From Pseudomonas sp. B21-056 (GTDB lineage Bacteria; Pseudomonadota; Gammaproteobacteria; Pseudomonadales; Pseudomonadaceae): a stretch of 64,000 bases of DNA. The notes under the pieces were generated by a model. The model ran no database searches. It was not told the origin of the DNA and saw only the letters and a list, made by a program, of their open reading frames with translations. The stretch covers positions 992,001 through 1,056,000 of the forward strand of contig NZ_CP087203.1 of assembly GCF_026016325.1 (NCBI RefSeq). Direction: 5' to 3'. Positions 41,939 to 49,005 of this stretch are shown here, piece by piece; positions within the stretch are counted from its first letter, which is position 1; each line of letters opens with the position of its first letter. A program made the position numbers and the translations under genes.

Positions 41939-42721
41939 GTGAGCGTAGCGCCCATCCAATCGACACTCAGCATCAAGAATCAGGTCAGTGCCGCCGAATG
42001 GCAAACCCGTATCGATCTTGCGGCCTGTTACCGGTTGGTCGCGCTGCATGGCTGGGATGACCTGATTTTCACCCATATTTCTGCGAAGGTTCCCGGCACC
42101 GAGGACTTCCTGATCAACCCATTCGGGTTGATGTTTCATGAAATCACCGCCTCGAGCCTGGTCAAGGTCGATCAGGCCGGCCACAAGCTGATGGACAGCC
42201 CCTACGAGATCAATCCGGCCGGCTACACCATCCACAGTGCGGTGCATGAAGTACGAGACGATGTCGCCTGCGTGTTGCACACCCACACCGCAGCCGGCGT
42301 GGCGGTATCGGCGCAGAAACAGGGCGTATTGCCGATCAGCCAGCAGTCGTTGTTCGTGCTGTCGAGCCTCGCTTATCACGCCTATGAAGGCGTCGCCCTG
42401 AATCATGAAGAGAAGGCCCGCTTGCAGGCGGACCTGGGGGAGAGCAGCTTCCTGATGCTGCATAACCATGGATTGCTGACATGCGGCGGCACCATCGCCG
42501 ATACCTTCCTGATGATGTTCACCTTCCAGCGGGCCTGCGACATACAGGTCATGGCGCAGAGCGGTGGGGCCGAACTGATAGCCATTGAGCCGAACATACT
42601 GGCCGGTGCCCGGGCGATGATTGCCGGAGTCACCAAAAGCGCTCAGGGCATGGGCGGTGCGCTGGCCTGGCCAGCATTGCTGCGTAAGCTCGATCAACAG
42701 AACCCGGGTTACGAAAGCTGA
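41939..42721 (+). CDS. Class II aldolase/adducin-family protein
   Basis: 260 residues with GTG start. The metal-binding histidines are in LHTHTAAGVAV and later NHGLLTCG; the oxyanion region is FTHISAKVPG. Family members are fuculose- or ribulose-phosphate aldolases, but many in this subgroup are not characterised and substrate is unknown. It overlaps the next gene by one base (TGATG), so the two are co-translated. Confidence 0.85.
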   Translation: MSVAPIQSTLSIKNQVSAAEWQTRIDLAACYRLVALHGWDDLIFTHISAKVPGTEDFLINPFGLMFHEITASSLVKVDQAGHKLMDSPYEINPAGYTIHSAVHEVRDDVACVLHTHTAAGVAVSAQKQGVLPISQQSLFVLSSLAYHAYEGVALNHEEKARLQADLGESSFLMLHNHGLLTCGGTIADTFLMMFTFQRACDIQVMAQSGGAELIAIEPNILAGARAMIAGVTKSAQGMGGALAWPALLRKLDQQNPGYES

Positions 42722-43632
42722 TGCCAATGGTCCAGATTCCGCTGCGCGTCTGGCGCCAGCACGGACAGACATTCCTGTTCCGAGGCCACGCCATCCGGTA
42801 TTGGGTGGCGGGGCATGGCGAGCCGCTGTTGTTGATCCACGGTTTCCCCACTGCCAGTTGGGACTGGCATTACCTGTGGCAACCGCTGGCACAGCGTTAC
42901 CGCGTGATCGCCTGCGACATGCTCGGTTTCGGCGACTCCGCCAAGCCGACGGATCATGTTTACAGCCTGCTGGAGCAGGCGGATCTGCAGCAGGCATTGC
43001 TGGCGCATCTGGATGAGCGGCAAGCGGTACACATCCTGGCCCATGATTATGGCGACAGCGTGGCCCAGGAACTGATCGCCCGGCATTGCGAGGCACGTAT
43101 TGAAGTCGCCAGTTGTGCGTTTCTCAATGGCGGCCTGTTTCCTGAAACCCACCGTCCGGTGCTGGCGCAAAAATTGTTGCTCAGCCCCCTGGGCTGGCTG
43201 ATAGGCCGCGCTTTTTCACGCGAGCACCTGGCCAGGAATTTTCGGCAGATCTTTGGTCCCTGGCGCGGACCCAGTGAAAGCGAACTGGATGACTACTGGA
43301 GCCTGGTGCAAACCCACGGCGGGCCACGGATCATGCACAAACTCATCCGCTACATCCCCGAGCGCCGCATACAGCGTGACCGCTGGGTGCAAGCGATGCA
43401 GCGCGGTGAGGTCCCGCTGCGGGTGATCGACGGCGCGTTCGATCCGATTTCCGGTGCGCACATGGTGGCGCGTTACGAGGTCCTGATCCCGAATGCGGAT
43501 ACGGTGCTGCTGCCCGACATTGGTCACTACCCACAGACCGAAGCCCCGGTGCAGGTGCTCAAGCATTATCTGGAATTCCGTGAAAACATCGCGGCGCCGG
43601 TGCAGCTCAAGGCCTGGGTGAAATGCCTGTGA
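42721..43632 (+). CDS. Alpha/beta hydrolase, MEST/epoxide-hydrolase-like
   Basis: 303 residues. Oxyanion motif HGFPTASWDW, nucleophile Asp in LAHDYGDSVAQEL (the haloalkane dehalogenase / epoxide hydrolase class uses Asp here), and catalytic His in DIGHYPQTEAP. The stretches LNGGLFPETHRPVLAQKLL and FGPWRGPSESELDDYW match vertebrate MEST/PEG1 closely from memory. Substrate unknown. Co-translated with the aldolase-like gene. Confidence 0.85.
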   Translation: MPMVQIPLRVWRQHGQTFLFRGHAIRYWVAGHGEPLLLIHGFPTASWDWHYLWQPLAQRYRVIACDMLGFGDSAKPTDHVYSLLEQADLQQALLAHLDERQAVHILAHDYGDSVAQELIARHCEARIEVASCAFLNGGLFPETHRPVLAQKLLLSPLGWLIGRAFSREHLARNFRQIFGPWRGPSESELDDYWSLVQTHGGPRIMHKLIRYIPERRIQRDRWVQAMQRGEVPLRVIDGAFDPISGAHMVARYEVLIPNADTVLLPDIGHYPQTEAPVQVLKHYLEFRENIAAPVQLKAWVKCL

Positions 43633-44035
43633 TCGTCGGTCCTCAATAGGGGGGCAAGGTGAACGCAGCATCTGCATCACCCCGGATCAACGGTGGGAGC
43701 GGGCTTGCTCGCGAAGGCGATTTTCCATCCGGCATCTTCATCGACTGATCCACCGTCATCGCGAGCAGGCTCGCTCCCACTGGGGTTCAAGGTGAACGCA
43801 ACATTTGCATCACCCCGGATCAACGGTGGGAGCGAGCCTGCTCGCGATAGCGGTGGGTCAGCTTGCATCAATGTTGAATGTGCCGCCGCCTCCGCGAGAG
43901 GGCTCGTTTCCACCCTATTCGCATCATCCCTCCACCTTATCGCCTACCATTCACTCTCAACCGTGTTGATTGTGACCATCCGCCCCGTGCCTGACACTCA
44001 GGTTTTATAATCCTCGGCCTGCTGGAGTTCTGCCC
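43633..44035. other. Repeat-filled intergenic region
   Basis: 403 bases without a gene. It contains a roughly 133-base tandem duplication bearing family-B REP units (separate entries) and ends with the SDR promoter region (TTGTGA and TTTATAATCC near 43971-44014). Confidence 0.7.
43655..43914. repeat. Tandem duplication of a 133-bp REP-bearing unit
   Basis: CAAGGTGAACGCAGCATCTG at 43655 recurs as CAAGGTGAACGCAACATTTG at 43788, each followed by CATCACCCCGGATCAACGGT and GGGAGCG. Unit 1 carries a complete inverted REP pair (43691-43781); unit 2's right arm (43885-43914) is degenerate. Confidence 0.9.
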
Positions 44036-44947
44036 ATGAGTGAGTCTGTGCGCTTCGAAGATAAAGTAGTGATCGTCACGGGAGCCGGCGGTGGGCTGGG
44101 GCGGGCCCATGCGCTGCTTTTCGCCAGGCAAGGCGCGAAGGTGCTGGTCAATGACCTCGGCGGCTCGGCCCAGGGGGAAGGGGCCAATGCCTCGGCGGCG
44201 GATCGGGTAGTCGCTGAAATCCGTGCAGCCGGCGGCATTGCCGAGGCGAACCACGATTCCGTCACCGATGGCGACAAGCTCGTGCAAAACGCCCTCGACG
44301 CGTTTGGCCGGGTCGACGTGGTGGTCAACAACGCCGGCATCCTGCGGGACAAGACCTTTCACAAAATGGACGACGCCGATTGGGACCTGGTCTACCGCGT
44401 CCACGTCGAGGGCGCCTACAAAGTCACCCGTGCCGCCTGGCCGCACCTGCGTGAACAAAATTATGGGCGGGTGATCTTCACTGCGTCCACGTCCGGCATC
44501 TACGGCAACTTCGGCCAATCCAACTACGGCATGGCCAAGCTCGGCCTTTACGGCCTGACTCGTACCTTGGCCATCGAAGGCCGCAAGAACAACATCCTGG
44601 TCAACGCCATCGCCCCCACCGGCGGCACGCGCATGACCGAAGGCTTGATGCCGCCGCAGGTATTCGAACAGCTCAAGCCCGAGTTCGTCAGCCCGCTGGT
44701 GGTGTACCTGGCCAGCGAAGCCTGCCAGGAAACGTCCGGGTTGTTCGAAGTAGGCGGCGGCTGGATGGGCAAGGTGCGCTGGGAGCGCAGCCTCGGCGTC
44801 GGGTTCGATCCGAGCAAGGGCTTCTCGCCCGAAGACGTTGCCGCACATTGGCAACAGATCTGCGATTTCGACAACGCGGTGCATCCGAATGACAACCTGG
44901 AAGCCTTGAAGGAAATGATGGCGAACATGCAACGTTACGCCGTTTAA
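44036..44947 (+). CDS. SDR oxidoreductase, peroxisomal 17-beta-HSD4-like
   Basis: 303 residues. Cofactor motif GAGGGLGRAHALL, NNAG, and active-site YGMAKLGLYG (Tyr-x3-Lys) with the upstream Ser in FTASTSG. Length and the DDWDLVYRVHVEGAYKVT style match the dehydrogenase domain of multifunctional enzyme type 2, suggesting 3-hydroxyacyl-CoA as substrate. It lies in the block that P. aeruginosa carries near PA3427-PA3430. Substrate inferred only. Confidence 0.83.
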   Translation: MSESVRFEDKVVIVTGAGGGLGRAHALLFARQGAKVLVNDLGGSAQGEGANASAADRVVAEIRAAGGIAEANHDSVTDGDKLVQNALDAFGRVDVVVNNAGILRDKTFHKMDDADWDLVYRVHVEGAYKVTRAAWPHLREQNYGRVIFTASTSGIYGNFGQSNYGMAKLGLYGLTRTLAIEGRKNNILVNAIAPTGGTRMTEGLMPPQVFEQLKPEFVSPLVVYLASEACQETSGLFEVGGGWMGKVRWERSLGVGFDPSKGFSPEDVAAHWQQICDFDNAVHPNDNLEALKEMMANMQRYAV

Positions 44948-44991
44948 CCCTTGTTGCCTGGGCCGGTTGTCGTGGCCGACGATAACCGTGC

Positions 44992-45771
44992 TCAGGCAAA
45001 ATATTTCTTCACCAGGGCCGACAGGTTCGCCGCTGTCTCGATGTCCATTACCCCGTCATGTTTCGCCGGACGAAAGTGCAACTGAAAGGCGCGTACCAGG
45101 CGCTGAAAGCCCGTACCCGTCGTGGCCGCGGTAGTGTCATACCCATATTTCCTGAACAGCCCCAGCAGATGTTCCCGTGTAGGCACACCTGCGCATCGGT
45201 AGGCCTGCATGAAGGCCTGCTGTGTATTGTCGTCGAACCACGCGCCGATGCCTTTCAAATATAAAGCATGCCAGGGAAACATCGGCCCCGGATCACTCTT
45301 GCGCCCGGCGGCGATGTCCGAATGCGCCACCACGTTGACCGGGCTGATATCGGGATAACGCCGGAGTATATCGAGGGCCAATTGTTCCACTGCTTCGATT
45401 TGTTGCGGCTGGTAGGGCGGGAAGGTGAATGTTCCCTGGTGATCAGTGGCCAGGTTGACGATTTCGATTCCAATGGACGTGTCATTCAAATTGTTGCGAT
45501 TGCCCCAACTGCTTACCCCCGCATGCCAGGCACGCTTGTTTTCGTCCACCAGATTGAAAATCTGCGGTTCGTTGAAACCTGCGCTCAAATAGCTCGGGTC
45601 GGAAAAGTCCGGAACCAGATAGTGAGCGCTGACTGAGGCGCCGGTCAGTGCGTTGACGGAAGATGAGAAGTTGGCGGCGGTGTAATGAAATACCAGAAAA
45701 CGAACGCGGTTGTTGTGGCCTTTTTTGGAGCGGTAACTAGTAGTGTTTATTGGGTACATAAAATTGCTCAC
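44992..45771 (-). CDS. AmpDh3-like N-acetylmuramoyl-L-alanine amidase
   Basis: 259 residues. Amidase_2 domain (about 20-185) with zinc ligands in VFHYTAANF (His29), VAHSDIAAGRKSDPGP, plus a C-terminal peptidoglycan-binding domain (about 200-255). No classical signal peptide is visible. It strongly resembles P. aeruginosa AmpDh3 (PA0807), which cleaves peptidoglycan in the periplasm and has been described as a type VI effector. It is the last of three genes in the accessory insertion, but a terminator at 45910 separates it from the bacteriocin pair. Confidence 0.87.
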   Translation of the reverse strand: MSNFMYPINTTSYRSKKGHNNRVRFLVFHYTAANFSSSVNALTGASVSAHYLVPDFSDPSYLSAGFNEPQIFNLVDENKRAWHAGVSSWGNRNNLNDTSIGIEIVNLATDHQGTFTFPPYQPQQIEAVEQLALDILRRYPDISPVNVVAHSDIAAGRKSDPGPMFPWHALYLKGIGAWFDDNTQQAFMQAYRCAGVPTREHLLGLFRKYGYDTTAATTGTGFQRLVRAFQLHFRPAKHDGVMDIETAANLSALVKKYFA

Positions 45772-45937
45772 TGATAACTGACGGGATCGAAGCAGTGGCT
45801 TCGATTGAGTTCAGGCTAGCAATGAACTTTAAATTGGACTGTAGTGAGGGTCTTGGTTCTTTGTAGGAATTGGCGTTTGGTTTGTGAGGTTCTATAACCT
45901 GAAAGGAGAAAGCCGCTGCACAGGCAGCGGCTAATGG
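45772..45937. promoter_or_regulatory. Probable promoter region of the amidase gene
   Basis: 166 bases, visibly AT-richer than core genes. It holds the hairpin CGAAGC/GCTTCG at 45788-45806 and the terminator of the upstream pair. No direct -10/-35 could be fixed with certainty. Confidence 0.45.
45910..45934 (-). terminator. Terminator after the bacteriocin/immunity pair
   Basis: Read on the minus strand: AGCCGCTGC, loop CTGT, GCAGCGGCT, then TTCTCCTTT. It starts about 5 bases downstream of the small gene. Confidence 0.75.
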
Positions 45938-46195
45938 TTAGGTGTATCTTTTTTCAAGGAAGAATTTTGGTGCTTTCCAGTTAGGGCCCTTAATGCAAAG
46001 GCCTTTTTTGCCGCTTGCCAAAATCCCCGCTTCGAAAAGCTTGGTGTAAGTTTTTGCAAGCTCACCGTGCTGTATAAGCTCAATATTATGACGTCTGATC
46101 ATCATCTCCAAATGTGGGTGCGCCTTCAATAGTGCAAACACTGTGACGATTTCTTCTAATGCCTCGTTTTTGAATATTTGCTCAATAGTGTTCAT
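45938..46195 (-). CDS. Probable immunity protein
   Basis: 85 residues, mostly predicted helix with a C-terminal KFFLEKRYT end. It starts 4 bases inside the toxin stop (ATGA overlap), the usual toxin-immunity arrangement. It is not the classical Im/DNase immunity type (different charge and no DEE-rich motif). Family not recognised; the immunity role is inferred from position only. Confidence 0.6.
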   Translation of the reverse strand: MNTIEQIFKNEALEEIVTVFALLKAHPHLEMMIRRHNIELIQHGELAKTYTKLFEAGILASGKKGLCIKGPNWKAPKFFLEKRYT

Positions 46196-48369
46196 TGCGA
46201 CATCTCCTTCAGCAACTGTTGGTACTCTTTCTCGTCCTGTAAGGCTGCTTTGGTTAATGCATCTGCGGTGTAAAGTAATGATTCGCGGTCTTGAACTTTA
46301 TAATCTTCGAGTGTTGCAGTATGGGCATTGTTCCAATAGGGTGAGTTCTCCGCAGGCACAAAATCATCACCCAACCCAAGAGCTCGAAATCTTTCAAGCT
46401 CTCTGGTTTCATGAGTGTAGTACCGTCGATCTATATCGGTAATGTCAATATCGCCATTTAGAATGTTTTCTAATCGTTCGATCATGACACCATTCGCGTC
46501 TGATGGATTCAGCCTCGCGATATGCAGTTTCACGGCGTCTATCCCCTCTTGGGTAACGGTCGCCGTTCTCCAATCCAGATCAATAACAGGCCCGCCGGCC
46601 ATGTCGGGATTGAAGTCCCGCCCACTGTGCTCTCCTTTTGTCGTCGCCCCCTCATAGGGAGTGCTGAACACGGTATAGAGCGGCGCAATACCTGACTCGA
46701 CCGGAAATACCGTGACGAACCCACCAAAGCTATAACGATCCAGCTCTGGATGTGTATCGAGTCGCCCTGCTTTGACTTCCAGGATGGCGCCGCTGTAATG
46801 AATAACGTCAGGAGCGCTCGCAGGCAAGGAGGTAGAGGCATTGTCCGGCGTCACGATGGGTGACCAGGTAATGCCAATGGATTCAGCTTCCTGACTATGG
46901 GACTTGTAGATATTTTCCTGTGGGTCAAAGGTCGCCAGCCTGACCGGTACCTTGGCGAGCGTTGAGTCTGCCGGGGTGGCAGCCACGATGAATTCCGTGC
47001 TGTTGACGACTTTCCTGGAACCCAAGGCAACCGGAAGATGGATTTCGCCTCCCGATGCAGCGATGGCATGCAAGTCATCGGTGTTGTCCGGTGCGAGTTC
47101 CGACAGAGGAACGCTCAGTACGTAGAGATCGCCGTTACCTAACTCCGATGTATAAACCAGGGCCGTGATCCCTGCGGCAGCGGGACCAGCAACGGCAACA
47201 AGGGTTTCGATGACTGTCGTGGCTGCGGCGCGTAGCGCATGAGTGATTGCCAAGGCGATCACCTGATCGGCGGCGAAGCTTCCTCCGATAATGCTCAATG
47301 CGGGACCAACTACGGCAGCGGGGGCCAATACGGGACGTGTGGTGGCAGCCAAGACTGGTTTACGTGCTCCCGGAATTTCTGCCTGACGCTGGGCCGCTCG
47401 CGCTGCAAGCCGTCTTCGTTTGGCATTGCGTTTGGCTTCGGCTTTGGCGGCCTTGCGAGCTTTTATTGCCGCTGCGCGCTGTCTGTCAGCCTGGGCTTTT
47501 GCCTGGGCGGCTGCCTCAGTTGCGGCCTTGCGTTGTACTTCTGCCGCCAGCCGCGCCTGTTCTTCGGCAACCCGTTTGGCCTCGGCTTCGGCTGCTTTAC
47601 GCGCTAGTTCTTCAGTCATCCGTCTTGCGTCAGCTTGGGCTTTCGCCTGAGCTGCTTTTTCAGCCGCAGCCTTTCGTTGTGCCTCCGCCGCAAGCCTTGC
47701 TCGCTCTTCGGCAACCCGTTTGGCTTCGGCCAGTGCTTTCGCCTGGGCTGCTGCCGCTGTTCTTGCGCTGGCTTCGGCGACGGCTTTGTTTTGTATGACT
47801 AAGCGCGTTTCCAATAGCTTTATCTGTTCAGCCAGAAACTTTGCTTCGTAAGCTGCAGCGTAAGAAATATTCCATCTTCTTACTGCTTTGTAATACTCAC
47901 CTTGTGTGATGCGATCCGGGGCATCGAATCCCTTGTAATAGGGGTCGCGACCTTTGTGGGTCAATGGGTCATGCCCGTAATAACGATTGGCTATCGTTAC
48001 TTGTTCTTGGTGGTCCGCCCTTGCTTTTGACAACTGTAGGTTGAGTGTTCTTGCTTCAATGTCGTTAGCATCAACCCCAAGGGGGAACATCTTACGAGCA
48101 GTCTCTCTAGTTTGTGAAAGTTCGGCATCGGTTATAGGTTTGAGGTTTTTAATGTTTTCCCTGTAAACCTTCTCGGTATCGGTGTTGCTTTCAATCAGCC
48201 ATTCGTTGGCGTAATCGATTGTGTCGGGGCCGAGGTCGGAGTAGGCGGAGCCTGACATTCCTCCAAACCCAGAACCATTCGGAATTGATCCGCCAGGTCC
48301 TGAGTTAAAAGAGGGTGAGCGCCTGAGAGGTATTCCTCTATTTACGAGGATGTTCTTTTCTTGTGGCAT
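46192..48369 (-). CDS. S-type pyocin/colicin-like toxin with unknown C-terminal domain
   Basis: 725 residues. Gly/Ser-rich start (about 20-45) as in colicins; a helical region; an Ala/Lys/Arg-rich coiled coil at about 175-335 containing a 48-residue tandem duplication (216-248 and 264-295); a hydrophobic stretch 350-405; then a pyocin_S-like domain (about 440-575, with ITWSPIV and VIHYSGAILEVK). The C-terminal domain (about 580-725) has YTHETRELERFRALG and WNNAHTATLEDY, probably the toxic part; its enzyme type is unknown. No signal peptide or receptor-binding domain recognised. Base composition is lower in GC than the core genes. Confidence 0.75.
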   Translation of the reverse strand: MPQEKNILVNRGIPLRRSPSFNSGPGGSIPNGSGFGGMSGSAYSDLGPDTIDYANEWLIESNTDTEKVYRENIKNLKPITDAELSQTRETARKMFPLGVDANDIEARTLNLQLSKARADHQEQVTIANRYYGHDPLTHKGRDPYYKGFDAPDRITQGEYYKAVRRWNISYAAAYEAKFLAEQIKLLETRLVIQNKAVAEASARTAAAAQAKALAEAKRVAEERARLAAEAQRKAAAEKAAQAKAQADARRMTEELARKAAEAEAKRVAEEQARLAAEVQRKAATEAAAQAKAQADRQRAAAIKARKAAKAEAKRNAKRRRLAARAAQRQAEIPGARKPVLAATTRPVLAPAAVVGPALSIIGGSFAADQVIALAITHALRAAATTVIETLVAVAGPAAAGITALVYTSELGNGDLYVLSVPLSELAPDNTDDLHAIAASGGEIHLPVALGSRKVVNSTEFIVAATPADSTLAKVPVRLATFDPQENIYKSHSQEAESIGITWSPIVTPDNASTSLPASAPDVIHYSGAILEVKAGRLDTHPELDRYSFGGFVTVFPVESGIAPLYTVFSTPYEGATTKGEHSGRDFNPDMAGGPVIDLDWRTATVTQEGIDAVKLHIARLNPSDANGVMIERLENILNGDIDITDIDRRYYTHETRELERFRALGLGDDFVPAENSPYWNNAHTATLEDYKVQDRESLLYTADALTKAALQDEKEYQQLLKEMSQ

Positions 48370-48617
48370 GTCGAGTTCCTTTCGAATGCGGATGCTGAAG
48401 TAGTGCTTGTCAGTGTTTGAGTGGTGAGCCTGTCCGTGGTCATATATATCAGTGCCGTTCTGAACGATAAGAAGTACTATAAGTTTGTTCGCAGAGGGTG
48501 GGCAGGTGAGAGATTCCGAAGGTGTTGTAGGAATCGAGAAGTTTCACCTGGGAAATAAACCCACATAAAAAAGGCCGCTGCAAAAAGCAGCGGCCTGAAG
48601 ATGACGTTGCAAAGGAG
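48370..48617. other. Upstream region of the toxin gene
   Basis: About 250 bases before the toxin start with no supported gene. It includes the terminator at 48566-48597 and presumably the toxin promoter. A clear LexA/P-box could not be found, although SOS or PrtN control would be expected of a pyocin. Confidence 0.5.
48566..48597 (-). terminator. Terminator for leftward transcription from the small-ORF unit
   Basis: Read on the minus strand: AGGCCGCTGC, loop TTTTT, GCAGCGGCCT, then TTTTTA. The T-tract faces leftward, ending a transcript that starts near 48950. Confidence 0.85.
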
Positions 48618-48840
48618 CTACAAATCAACGTCGGTAAACACGGGAGGCGATGGGTTGATGCACAGCCCATCCGAATGACGGTGCGCCAGGCGCGAGGGGC
48701 GCCGTGGCGGCTTGTGCTTGCAGGCCCGCAGTTCTGAAAGCCCGGCCAGCATAGGGATCGTGCGCGGCGGGAAACAGACCGGATCCGGACATGCACTGTT
48801 ACTGGGCGCGCAACAGTCGAAACGACACTCCGAACATGCA
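48618..48840 (-). other. Cysteine-rich open frame, +1 relative to the small ORF
   Basis: About 74 residues with nine cysteines (CNACSECRFDCC..CPDPVC) ending at 48618, 21 bases before the terminator. No ATG with a ribosome binding site precedes it in this frame; only a weak GTG at 48989. Either a frameshifted half of the small ORF or a chance frame. Confidence 0.35.
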
Positions 48841-48927
48841 TTGCACTGATGGGCCGCTATCCAGCCCGTCCATGGCGTGTGCCAGGCCCCGTTGTGTGCG
48901 GGCTGTAATCCTTTCGAGCGACAACAT
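48799..48927 (-). CDS. Small ORF with strong Shine-Dalgarno, 42 residues
   Basis: MLSLERITARTQRGLAHAMD, then a short tail to FRLLRAQ. AAGGAGGT lies 4 bases before the ATG, the best ribosome binding site in this part of the window. It ends inside the cysteine-rich frame listed separately. Function unknown; it may be a truncated product of a frameshifted gene. Confidence 0.4.
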   Translation of the reverse strand: MLSLERITARTQRGLAHAMDGLDSGPSVQCMFGVSFRLLRAQ

Positions 48928-49005
48928 GAATACCTCCTTGGTGCGCTTATCGCCCATGACGGGCGGCAGTAGGGTGAAGTCTCTGTCACTCACCGGGGAA
49001 GACGC

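Noticed and set aside
48618..48840. Cysteine-rich frame as a metallothionein
   Set aside because: No ATG or ribosome site in that frame and cysteine spacing unlike PmtA; kept as a possible frameshifted protein only.
44992..48999. Prophage or type VI cluster
   Set aside because: No integrase, tail, capsid, VgrG, Hcp or PAAR gene, and no tRNA or attachment-site repeat seen.
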